A stretch of DNA of 64,000 bases, taken from assembly GCA_035700805.1 (NCBI GenBank), contig DASSOG010000063.1, positions 1-64,000 of the forward strand, in the 5' to 3' direction. The DNA is from JAGWRI01 sp035700805 (GTDB lineage Bacteria; Gemmatimonadota; Gemmatimonadetes; Gemmatimonadales; Gemmatimonadaceae). The notes beneath the pieces are model-generated. The model made no database searches. It had not been told where the DNA came from and saw only the letters and a program-made list of their open reading frames with translations. Shown in pieces: positions 15,830-23,860 of the stretch. The stretch's first letter is position 1. The number at the start of each line of letters is the position of its first letter. The position numbers and the translations under genes were made by a program.

Positions 15830-18010
15830 ATGATCCATCGAGTACCAGGCCTGCAGGCGCGCCGCGCGCGTGCAGGCCGGCTGCTGTTCGCGCTCTGCCT
15901 GGGCGCGGGCGGGGTGCTCGCGGCGCAGCAGCCCCGCACGCTGACGGGAACCGTGCTCGACATCCACACGGATTCTGGCGTGACAGGCGCCACGATCCTG
16001 GTGCAGGGGACGCTGCTCGGCGCCATTACCAACGACGCGGGCCACTTCCGGATCACCGGGGTGCCCGCCGGTCCCCTCGCGCTGCGTGTCATGGCCATCG
16101 GTTATCGTGGCGATACGGTCGCGGTGGGGGCCGAGGCCCAGACCGGATCGCGCAGCGTCACCATTCGCCTGGCCCCCGCCGCACTCATGGTGGCGCCCGT
16201 GGTGGTCTCCGCCAGCCGTCGCGCTGAGAGTGCGGCCGAGGCCTCGGTGAGTGTGTCGGTGGTGTCCTCGGCCGACCTGCGCATGCGCGACGTCTCGTCC
16301 GTCCAGGGCGCGCTGCCCTTCGTGCCCGGGGTGACGTTCAACGGGCCCGGCGAGATGGACATTCGCGGCAGCAGCGGCACGTCGCGCGGCGTCGGCAGCC
16401 GGGTGCTCATGATGCTGGACGGTCACCCGATGCTGTCGGCGGACGGCGGGGAGATCATCTGGGAGTCCCTGCCGCTGCTGGACGTGGAACGGGTGGAGGT
16501 GGTGAAGGGGGCGTACTCCGCGGTGTACGGCAGCAACGCGCTTGGCGGCGTGGCCAACATCATCACGGCGCCCATCGACACCGCCCCGAAGACGGTGGCG
16601 CGGGTCCACTACGACTGGCTCGACGTCCCGTCGCAATATCAGTTTGCCAATGGCACGCAGACGGCCAATGGCGTGGAACTGCAGCACTCCACGTCGCTGC
16701 GCGGGGTGGGTGTGCTCTTGGCGGGCTCGCGCGAGACGTCGGCCGGTGCCACGCAGAACGGCAATTACGACCGCCTGTTCCTGCGGGGCAAGATCACCAG
16801 CGCGCCCAGCTCCGGCACGCCCTGGGACGGATACGCCATCTGGTCGCGGAGCAACGGGGGCAACTTCCTGGTCTGGCGCGCCGACTCGATGCCGTTCTCC
16901 GTGGCGCCGCAGTACCTGGGCGACCGCTCGGTGTACCAGACGCTGTACCTGGGTGGCACCACAACGCCAATCGTGGCGCCGAAGTTCGTGGTGAAGGTCA
17001 GCCCGTCATTCAGCTACAACGACAACAAGGACTTCTTCCGCTCGGACAGCGACTACCACCGCGCGTGGCGCGGTGGCGCCACCGTGCAGCTCGCCGCGCA
17101 ACCGGACGAGAACCACACGCTCGTGGCCGGGGTGCAGGCCTCGTACACTGCGGTCCGTTCCAACTTCCTCGGCACGCCGGGCATCCGCGATGGCGGTGTG
17201 TTTGTGCAGGATGAGTGGACGTGGACCCCCGCGTTGCGCGCCACCCTGGGCGGGCGCCTGGACTACCACGCCACCAGCGGCGCGCAATCCGAAGCGGAAT
17301 TCAACCCGAAATTCTCGCTCCGCTACCTGGCGACCCCGGCGCTCACGCTGCGCGCCTCCATCGGCCGCGGATTTCGCGCGCCCAGCGCCATCGAGCAGTT
17401 CGTCTCGGCGGTCCAGTTCGGCTACCGCGTGATCCCCAACCCCGACCTCCGCGGCGAGCATGCCGTGTCCACCGAAGTCGGGGCCAATGTCACGTTCGGC
17501 CCCGGCATTCAACTGGATGCCGCGCTCTTCCAGAGCCAGTACCACGACCTGATCGGGCCGGCGGCGGCGCCCGATTCCGTGTTCGTCTTCCAGTTCCGGA
17601 ATGTGCAGCGCGCCCGCATCCGCGGCCTGGATGTGGGCCTCAAGACGTCACCCTTGCCGCACCTGCTCGACGCGGACTTCACCTACCTGTACCTGGATCC
17701 GGTGGACCTGCGCCTGCACCAGTGGCTGCCCTACCGCTCGCGCCAGAACGCGACGGCCAGCCTCAACCTCCTGGACGGGCTGGCCGGGGTGGACGTGCAG
17801 TATCGCAGCCGAGTGGCCGCGGTGCTGGTGTACCCGCTGGACCCGCGCGGGGACATCACGCTGGTGGACTTGCGCGCCAATTACATGATTGCGGGCACGG
17901 TGCTCCAGGCCAAGGTGTCCAACCTGTTCAACAAGGTGTATCCCGACGTGCAGGAGCGAGTGCCCGGGCCGCCACGCACCATTTCCGTCGGGTTGCTGCG
18001 CACCTTCTGA
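15830..18010 (+). CDS. TonB-dependent receptor with carboxypeptidase-like regulatory domain
   Basis: An outer-membrane receptor of 726 residues. After a signal peptide ending VLAAQQ comes a CarboxypepD_reg-like domain (RTLTGTVLDIHTDSGVTGAT, about residues 36-125). A plug domain follows (about 130-250, with LMMLDGHPMLS and VKGAYSAVYGSNALGGVAN) and a 22-strand barrel ends in a C-terminal Phe (ISVGLLRTF). It imports a bulky ligand using TonB energy. The barrel has the GRGFRAPSAIEQF motif of classic vitamin B12/siderophore-type receptors, but the ligand cannot be told. It is paired with the lipocalin-like lipoprotein; no riboswitch-like leader is visible. Confidence 0.92.
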   Translation: MIHRVPGLQARRARAGRLLFALCLGAGGVLAAQQPRTLTGTVLDIHTDSGVTGATILVQGTLLGAITNDAGHFRITGVPAGPLALRVMAIGYRGDTVAVGAEAQTGSRSVTIRLAPAALMVAPVVVSASRRAESAAEASVSVSVVSSADLRMRDVSSVQGALPFVPGVTFNGPGEMDIRGSSGTSRGVGSRVLMMLDGHPMLSADGGEIIWESLPLLDVERVEVVKGAYSAVYGSNALGGVANIITAPIDTAPKTVARVHYDWLDVPSQYQFANGTQTANGVELQHSTSLRGVGVLLAGSRETSAGATQNGNYDRLFLRGKITSAPSSGTPWDGYAIWSRSNGGNFLVWRADSMPFSVAPQYLGDRSVYQTLYLGGTTTPIVAPKFVVKVSPSFSYNDNKDFFRSDSDYHRAWRGGATVQLAAQPDENHTLVAGVQASYTAVRSNFLGTPGIRDGGVFVQDEWTWTPALRATLGGRLDYHATSGAQSEAEFNPKFSLRYLATPALTLRASIGRGFRAPSAIEQFVSAVQFGYRVIPNPDLRGEHAVSTEVGANVTFGPGIQLDAALFQSQYHDLIGPAAAPDSVFVFQFRNVQRARIRGLDVGLKTSPLPHLLDADFTYLYLDPVDLRLHQWLPYRSRQNATASLNLLDGLAGVDVQYRSRVAAVLVYPLDPRGDITLVDLRANYMIAGTVLQAKVSNLFNKVYPDVQERVPGPPRTISVGLLRTF

Positions 18011-18047
18011 GCGCGCGACGGGGCGGGCCCTCCAATAGGTTTGGGGC

Positions 18048-20543
18048 ATGCCAGACCCCCGCCTGAGCGCGAGAGCCGCCACCGCCATGCGCGCCACCAT
18101 CGGGCTGGGGGGCGGACGTGAAGCGTGCTTTGTCTGCGCGCTCGACGCCGACGGCGTGCTGGACAGCGCGCGGGTCGTGTCACGCGGCGACATCTCCTCG
18201 GTGCTCGCGCTCCCGGGTTTTGCGCAGCGCGGCGACATGCTGGTGCACAACCATCCGTCGGGGAACCTCGATCCCTCCGAGGCCGACCTGGCCGTGGCCG
18301 CGCGGCTGCACGATGACGGCGTCGGGTTCGCCATCGTGGACAACGCGGTGGAGCGGCTCTATGTGGTGGTCGAGGTGCCGCGCGCCCGCGAGGAGGTGCC
18401 CCTCGATGTGGACGCCGTAGCGGACGCCCTCGGGCCTGGCGGCCTCGTGGCCGGCCAGCTCCCGCGATTCGAGGACCGGCCCGCCCAGCGGGAAATGGCC
18501 CGGCTCATCGCCGGCGCGTACAACGACGGCGGCGTTGCTCTCATTGAGGCCGGCACCGGCGTGGGCAAGTCCCTGGGCTACCTGGTGCCCGCGCTGCGCT
18601 GGAGCGCGGCCAACGGCGAACGCACGATCGTCTCCACCAACACGATCAACCTGCAGGAACAGCTCGTGCGCAAGGACCTCCCGTTCCTGGCGCGCGCGCT
18701 CACCGACCAGCCCGTGCGCTTCGCGCTGCTCAAGGGCTGGCGCAACTACCTGTGCCTGTCGCGGCTGCAGCAGGCCCGGGCGTCGGCCAGTTCCCTGTTT
18801 GATGAAGACCACCAGGAAGAGCTGGACGCGCTCTACGCGTGGTCGCGCCGCACGGGCGACGGCTCCCTGAGCGACCTGCCCGCGCAGCCGACGCCCGAGG
18901 TCTGGGACGAGGTGGCCGCGGAGTCCGATCTCTGCACCCGCACGCAGTGTCAGTTCTTCAACGAGTGCTTCGTCTTCAAGGCGCGGCGGGCCGCCGCCCA
19001 GGCCGACGTGGTGGTCACCAACCATCACCTGCTGCTGGCCGACGTGGCCGTGCGCCGCGCATCCCAGAACTGGGAAGAGGCGGCGGTGATTCCGTCGTAC
19101 CGCCGCATCGTGGTGGACGAGGGCCACCACCTGGAGGACGCGGCCGCCGCCCACCTGGGGTCCACCGTCACGCGCCGCGGGCTGCAACGCCTGTTTGGCC
19201 GCCTGGAACGGCGGGGACGCGGGTTGCTGCCCACGCTCGTCGCGCGGCTGCGCGCCTCGCGCGACCTGCTGAGCGAGGCGAGCGTGGAACTGATCATGTC
19301 GCGCCTGGAGCCGACGGTGCGCTCCGCGCGCGACCGCAGCGCCAACCTGTTCGACGTGCTCGACCAGGTGCTCACCCAGTCCGGGCAGCCCGTGCTCCGC
19401 CTCACCGACGACTTTGCCACGCACCCCGCGTGGCGTGGCGGCCTGCGCGTGGCGCTCGAGGATACGCTGGGCGAGCTCGCCGTGCTGGACGAGGGGCTCG
19501 ATCGCGTGCGGGACCGACTGGACGCGGCGCAGCGCCCCGATGAATTCCTGCCCCTCGTGGCCGAGATGCGGTCCGTGTCCCGGCGCCTGCAGGCGGCGGG
19601 CGACGCCCTGCGCGGCGCGCTCGATCCCGTGCCGGGCGCCGATACGGTGCGCTGGATCGAGACGCGCGGACGCGGTGGCGACCGTGCCGTGGCCGTGGCC
19701 AGCGTGCCGCTGGACCTGGCGCCGATTCTTCGCGACGACCTGTTTGCGCGCGTCCAGACCGCCGTGGTCACCAGCGCGACGCTCGCCGTGGATGGCCGGT
19801 TCGACTTCATGGCCGGTCGCCTGGGGCTCACCAGCGACGAACTGGAGCCGCTGACCCGCGCCCTGCCGTCACCCTTCGACTACGAACGTCAGGCGCTGCT
19901 GGCCATCCCCACGGACATCCCGGCTCCCAATCGCGACGTCGAACGGCACGCCCACGCGGTGGTGCGCATTGCCCTGGATCTGGCCGAAGCCGCCGACGGC
20001 GGCGTGTTCGTGCTGTACACGAGCCACCGGGAGGTGCGGCGCGCCGCCGAGCTCATGCGCGCGCGGAAGGTGGAACGCCGCTGGCCGCTGCTGGTGCATG
20101 GAGAGGATTCACGCGATCGCCTGCTGACGCGATTCCAGGAATCCGGGAGGGGGATTCTCCTGGGCACGAACTCCTTCTGGGAGGGTGTGGACGTGCCGGG
20201 TGACCCGTTGCGGGCGCTGCTGATCGCCAAGCTGCCCTTTCGCGTGCCCTCCGAGCCCATGACGGCGGCACGATGCGAGGCCATCGAGGAGGAAGGCGGG
20301 GACGCCTTTGCCCACTACATGGTGCCCGACGCGGCGCTGCGGCTCAAGCAGGGGTTCGGGCGCCTCATCCGGTCGGGCACGGACCGGGGGGCGGTGGTCA
20401 TCGCCGATTCCCGGGTGGCCACCGCCCGGTACGGGGCGGAACTGCTGCGCGGCCTCCCCCCGGCCCGCCGGATCAGCGATCCGTGGGAGGACCTGCAGCC
20501 CGAGATCCGCGCGTTTTACGCGGAGAGGCGGGACGCGCACTAG
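18048..20543 (+). CDS. JAB (RadC-like) domain fused to DinG-type Fe-S DNA helicase
   Basis: An 831-residue fusion. Residues 15-110 are a RadC-type JAB domain with an intact metal motif: E25, HNHPSG (67-72), S77 and D80. Residues 145-830 are an XPD/DinG-type superfamily 2 helicase: Walker A GTGVGKS (169-175), four Fe-S cysteines (C236, C296, C301, C307), a DEGH box (357-360), and the C-terminal lobe with GTNSFWEGVDVPGD and QGFGRLIRSGTDRG. DinG unwinds DNA forks, R-loops and D-loops. The JAB part could be a peptidase or a docking module. The start at 18048 gives both domains whole. The FAH gene follows by 9 bp. Confidence 0.9.
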   Translation: MPDPRLSARAATAMRATIGLGGGREACFVCALDADGVLDSARVVSRGDISSVLALPGFAQRGDMLVHNHPSGNLDPSEADLAVAARLHDDGVGFAIVDNAVERLYVVVEVPRAREEVPLDVDAVADALGPGGLVAGQLPRFEDRPAQREMARLIAGAYNDGGVALIEAGTGVGKSLGYLVPALRWSAANGERTIVSTNTINLQEQLVRKDLPFLARALTDQPVRFALLKGWRNYLCLSRLQQARASASSLFDEDHQEELDALYAWSRRTGDGSLSDLPAQPTPEVWDEVAAESDLCTRTQCQFFNECFVFKARRAAAQADVVVTNHHLLLADVAVRRASQNWEEAAVIPSYRRIVVDEGHHLEDAAAAHLGSTVTRRGLQRLFGRLERRGRGLLPTLVARLRASRDLLSEASVELIMSRLEPTVRSARDRSANLFDVLDQVLTQSGQPVLRLTDDFATHPAWRGGLRVALEDTLGELAVLDEGLDRVRDRLDAAQRPDEFLPLVAEMRSVSRRLQAAGDALRGALDPVPGADTVRWIETRGRGGDRAVAVASVPLDLAPILRDDLFARVQTAVVTSATLAVDGRFDFMAGRLGLTSDELEPLTRALPSPFDYERQALLAIPTDIPAPNRDVERHAHAVVRIALDLAEAADGGVFVLYTSHREVRRAAELMRARKVERRWPLLVHGEDSRDRLLTRFQESGRGILLGTNSFWEGVDVPGDPLRALLIAKLPFRVPSEPMTAARCEAIEEEGGDAFAHYMVPDAALRLKQGFGRLIRSGTDRGAVVIADSRVATARYGAELLRGLPPARRISDPWEDLQPEIRAFYAERRDAH

Positions 20544-20552
20544 CTTTGGGGC

Positions 20553-21191
20553 ATGTCCTCGAACGTGGCGCTTCCCTTCGCGCGTCCATCGAAGATCGTC
20601 TGCGTGGGGCGGAATTACGCCGACCACGCCAGGGAACTCGGCAACGACGTTCCGCGGGAGCCGTTGTTGTTCCTCAAGCCGCCGTCGTCGCTGGTGCCGT
20701 CGGGCCAGGCCATCCATCTGCCCGCCGCCTCCACCCAGGTGGAATACGAGGGTGAGATCGGCGTGCTCCTGGGGCGGAGGCTGCGCGACGCGTCGGAGGC
20801 GGAGGCGCTGGCAAGTGTGGCACAGCTACTGGCCGCGAACGACGTGACCGCCCGTGATCTCCAGCGGTTGGATTCACAGTGGACCCGCGCCAAGGGGTTC
20901 GACACCTTCTGCCCGGTCGGGGTACCACACGAGCCACCGGCGGACCTGACGACCCTCTCGGTGGTGACGCGCGTCAACGGTGAGGAGCGCCAGCGGGGCA
21001 CCGTCGCGCAGATGGTCTTCACGATTCCCTTCCTGCTGTCGTATATCTCAAGGGTGATGACGCTGGACCCCGGGGACCTGGTGCTGACGGGTACACCGGC
21101 TGGCGTCGGCGCCCTGCGGGCCGGGGACGAGGTCGAAGTGGAGGTGGTGGGCTTGAGCACCGTACGCAACCCAGTGAGGGCGCATTCCTGA
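20553..21191 (+). CDS. Fumarylacetoacetate hydrolase family protein
   Basis: A protein of 212 residues, the length of the short YcgM/FAHD1-type members that cleave or decarboxylate acylpyruvates such as oxaloacetate. Motifs are KIVCVGRNYADHARELGN at the N-terminus, PLLFLKPPSSL, the metal-binding EYEGEIGVLLGR, the DVTARDLQ and AKGFDTFCPVG segments, and LTGTPAGVG near the end. The divalent-metal ligands (E-x-E and D) are present. Nine bp after the helicase gene and one bp before the aminotransferase, so probably co-transcribed. The exact substrate cannot be told from sequence. Confidence 0.92.
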   Translation: MSSNVALPFARPSKIVCVGRNYADHARELGNDVPREPLLFLKPPSSLVPSGQAIHLPAASTQVEYEGEIGVLLGRRLRDASEAEALASVAQLLAANDVTARDLQRLDSQWTRAKGFDTFCPVGVPHEPPADLTTLSVVTRVNGEERQRGTVAQMVFTIPFLLSYISRVMTLDPGDLVLTGTPAGVGALRAGDEVEVEVVGLSTVRNPVRAHS

Positions 21192-21192
21192 T

Positions 21193-22380
21193 ATGCTGAA
21201 GACTGCTGGCCGGCTCGACACCCTGCCCGAGTATGCGATGGCGCGCGTTCCCCAGCGGAAGCGCGAGCTCCTGGCGGCGGGCGTGGACGTGATTGACCTG
21301 GGGCCGGGTGATGCCGACCTGATGCCGCCACCCGCGGCCCAGGCGGAACTGGCGGCCGCGGCCGCCGTGCCGGCCATGAACCGGTACGGATTTGGACTTG
21401 GGCTGCCGGAGTTTCGCGAGGCGGTGGCGGCGTGGATGAACCGCCGCTTCGGCCTTCGGTTCGATCCGTGGCGGGAGGTGGTGCCCCTCATTGGCAGCAA
21501 GGAGGGTATTGCGCACCTGGCGCTGGCATACGTGGAGCCGGGACAGGCCACCATCGTCCCCGAGCCGGGGTACAACTCGTACGCCGGTGGCACCCGCCTG
21601 GCCGGGGGGGAGGTGTATCACTATGCGCTCCGACCCCGTACCAGCTTCCTGGTGGAGCTCGACGACGTGCCGGCCGACGTATTGCGGCGCACGCGCATCG
21701 TGTACCTCAACTACCCGAACAATCCCACCGGCGCGGTGGCGCCGCGTGACTACCTGGCGCGCGTGGTGCGTCGGTGCCGCGAACTGGACGTGCTCCTGGT
21801 GTACGACAACGCGTATTCGGAGCTGGCGTACGACGGCTACGTGCCGCCCAGCATCTTTGAGATTGACGGTGCCCGGGATGTGGCCATTGAGTTCCACTCC
21901 ATGTCCAAGACGTACAACATGACCGGCTGGCGGTGCGGGTGGGCGGTGGCGCGCGCGGAGATTGCCGCCGCGCTGGCCAAGGTGAAGACGTACGTGGACA
22001 CGGGGGCGTTCAAGGCCGTGCAGGCGGCGGCGGTGGCGGCGCTGGCGAGTTACGCCGAGTTCGTACCGGGCAACGTGGCCACGTTCAAGGCGCGTCGCGA
22101 CGCGGCCGTCGCCGCGTTCCGTGACGCCGGGTTCCAGGTCGAGGTGCCGCGGGCCACCATGTACCTCTGGATTCCGCTGCCGGACGGGTTGCCGAGTTCA
22201 CAGTTTGCTGATCGACTGCTGGAGGACGAGGGCGTGATCGTGCTGCCGGGCTCCTCGTTCGGGGAGGGCGGCGAGGGTTACTTCCGCGTCTCGTTCATCA
22301 CGGGGCCGGAGCGCCTGGCCGAGGCGGCCCGGCGGGCCGGGCGTGTGCTGCGCGCGCTGACCAGGGGCGCGGCCGCGTGA
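21193..22380 (+). CDS. Class I/II pyridoxal-phosphate aminotransferase
   Basis: A fold-type I aminotransferase of 395 residues. Markers are NRYGFGLGLPEFREAVAAWM, the PEPGYNSY loop, NYPNNPTGAV, YDNAYSELAYDG and the Schiff-base lysine in SMSKTYNMTGWR, with the C-terminal arginine in FRVSF. The pattern resembles LL-diaminopimelate aminotransferase and related alanine/aspartate enzymes; sequence alone does not settle the substrate. It begins one bp after the FAH gene and overlaps the next gene by GTGA. If it is DapL, it would give lysine and peptidoglycan precursors. Confidence 0.9.
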   Translation: MLKTAGRLDTLPEYAMARVPQRKRELLAAGVDVIDLGPGDADLMPPPAAQAELAAAAAVPAMNRYGFGLGLPEFREAVAAWMNRRFGLRFDPWREVVPLIGSKEGIAHLALAYVEPGQATIVPEPGYNSYAGGTRLAGGEVYHYALRPRTSFLVELDDVPADVLRRTRIVYLNYPNNPTGAVAPRDYLARVVRRCRELDVLLVYDNAYSELAYDGYVPPSIFEIDGARDVAIEFHSMSKTYNMTGWRCGWAVARAEIAAALAKVKTYVDTGAFKAVQAAAVAALASYAEFVPGNVATFKARRDAAVAAFRDAGFQVEVPRATMYLWIPLPDGLPSSQFADRLLEDEGVIVLPGSSFGEGGEGYFRVSFITGPERLAEAARRAGRVLRALTRGAAA

Positions 22381-23222
22381 AGCTGCCACGCCTGCGGCTT
22401 CTGCATGGGCGTGAACGCGGGCGCGGTGCGCTCACGATCTCCGTGCTGGTGCACCTGGCGTTGGCACTGGCGCTGACACAGATGGTCATCCGGTATCCCG
22501 TCACGGCGCTGTTCAGGTCCCCGACGGTTCCCCCGGTCACGCCGGAGCGCGTGGAATACGTGACGGTGGTAACGCCGCCCGCATCGAGCCAGTCGGCGCC
22601 GGCCCGGCCCGTGCCGCGGGGTGGGGCGCCGGCGCCGCTGCTGGCGCCGACCAGCATCCCCACACAGGTGCCCGCGCCGCTGCCCACCGTGCCGGTGCCG
22701 GCTGAGGCCCCGGGCGGCACGGGGAATGGACTGGGAGTCACCGGCGGCGAGGGGATCGCCACCGGTGTGGTGCCGGGGCTGCCCGACAGCCGCATCAAGC
22801 TCACGCCGCAGGCCTACTTTGCCATGCCCACCAAGGCGCCCGCGGAGAAGATCGACAGCCTGATTGCCGATGCGCTGGGGGTGTATATCGATTCTCTCGA
22901 AGCCACCTCACACCAGCGGAAGCCGGGGGACTGGACCTTCACCACCAAGGACGGCCGGAAGTACGGGTGGGACCAGTCGGGTATCCGGCTGGGCAAGTTC
23001 ACCATCCCCAACGCGCTGCTCGCGCTGGTGCCGATGAACGTGCAGGCCAACCCCACGCTGCACGGGCGGCTGGACGACGCCCAGCGCGCTGACGTGCTGT
23101 TTCAGGGGCGCCTGCAGATTACCGAGGACCAGTTCAAGGCGGCCGTGAAGCGCATCAGGGCCCGGAACGAGAAGCTCCACGAGGAGCAGATGCGCACCCG
23201 CCCCGACTCCACGAGCCGCTAG
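22377..23222 (+). CDS. TonB-like single-pass protein with proline-rich stalk, unknown function
   Basis: A protein of 281 residues with one N-terminal membrane segment (about 21-36, ISVLVHLALALALTQM, the SVxxHxxL style of TonB anchors). A Pro/Val/Ala-rich stretch (about 48-125) could span the periplasm. The C-terminal 150 residues start near LPDSRIKLTPQAYF and do not look like a TonB domain; I do not recognise them. There is no ExbB/ExbD gene nearby. GTG at 22377 overlaps the aminotransferase stop. Its stop TAG and the opposite gene's TAG share the same CTAG. It may be an envelope protein using a TonB-like anchor. Confidence 0.7.
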   Translation: MKLPRLRLLHGRERGRGALTISVLVHLALALALTQMVIRYPVTALFRSPTVPPVTPERVEYVTVVTPPASSQSAPARPVPRGGAPAPLLAPTSIPTQVPAPLPTVPVPAEAPGGTGNGLGVTGGEGIATGVVPGLPDSRIKLTPQAYFAMPTKAPAEKIDSLIADALGVYIDSLEATSHQRKPGDWTFTTKDGRKYGWDQSGIRLGKFTIPNALLALVPMNVQANPTLHGRLDDAQRADVLFQGRLQITEDQFKAAVKRIRARNEKLHEEQMRTRPDSTSR

Positions 23223-23860
23223 GGCTCGTTGCGTGGCACGTCGTCAGTCTCGACATAGGGCCTGAACACCCCGCATACGACTCCTAGAATTGCAAAGTCG
23301 TCGGTAGGGCCCACCTCAATGGGCGGAATCGCGGGGCCGGCGCCCTCCAGCACGATCGTCGCGCCGCGGTGCGTGAGCAGGCGGATGACCGCGCGACCGC
23401 CAACGCGCGCCGCTACCATGTCGCCATCCCTGGCGCGCGCCGACGGCGACACCATGACGTAGTCCCGCGCCAGGATGCCTCGGCTGGACATGGCATCGTC
23501 ACCGGCGCGCAGGTACATGGCGTCGTCGCCCGGCAGGAATCGCCGGTCGGTGGTGATGTGGTGCTCGGCCGGGTGGGACGCCGATGCGTCGTCCAGCGCC
23601 GAGGGCGCCACCACCGGCACCGGCTGTGTCATGCCCGCGGCCGCGTAGCCGAAGATGTGCACGCCGCGCGAACGCGATTCGTCCCGGCGAATGAATCCCT
23701 TGGCTTCCAGGGAATGCAGGATGTCCGAGACCGTCTTGGTGGACTTGATGCGGAACTGCCTGGCGATCTCGCGAATGCTCGGCTGGTACGTGTTTTCGGC
23801 CAGGAAGTCGATCAGGTAGTGATAGACCCGGCGTTCGAGCTGCGTGAGTGGTTCGGTCAT
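23219..23860 (-). CDS. LexA-like repressor with lost catalytic dyad
   Basis: A protein of 213 residues. Residues 4-62 form a LexA-type winged helix (QLERRVYHYL, then QPSIREIARQF and FIRRDESRSRGV). The C-terminal part resembles the S24 self-cleaving domain: IFGYAAAGM keeps the Ala75-Gly76 cleavage pair. The catalytic Ser of the usual GDSM is Ala123 (GDDAM) and the catalytic Lys is Arg160. It should bind DNA and dimerise but not cleave itself, so it would not respond to DNA damage by the normal route. The start at 23860 overlaps the gltX stop (ATGA). A working LexA may exist elsewhere. The residue assignments are by eye. Confidence 0.75.
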   Translation of the reverse strand: MTEPLTQLERRVYHYLIDFLAENTYQPSIREIARQFRIKSTKTVSDILHSLEAKGFIRRDESRSRGVHIFGYAAAGMTQPVPVVAPSALDDASASHPAEHHITTDRRFLPGDDAMYLRAGDDAMSSRGILARDYVMVSPSARARDGDMVAARVGGRAVIRLLTHRGATIVLEGAGPAIPPIEVGPTDDFAILGVVCGVFRPYVETDDVPRNEP

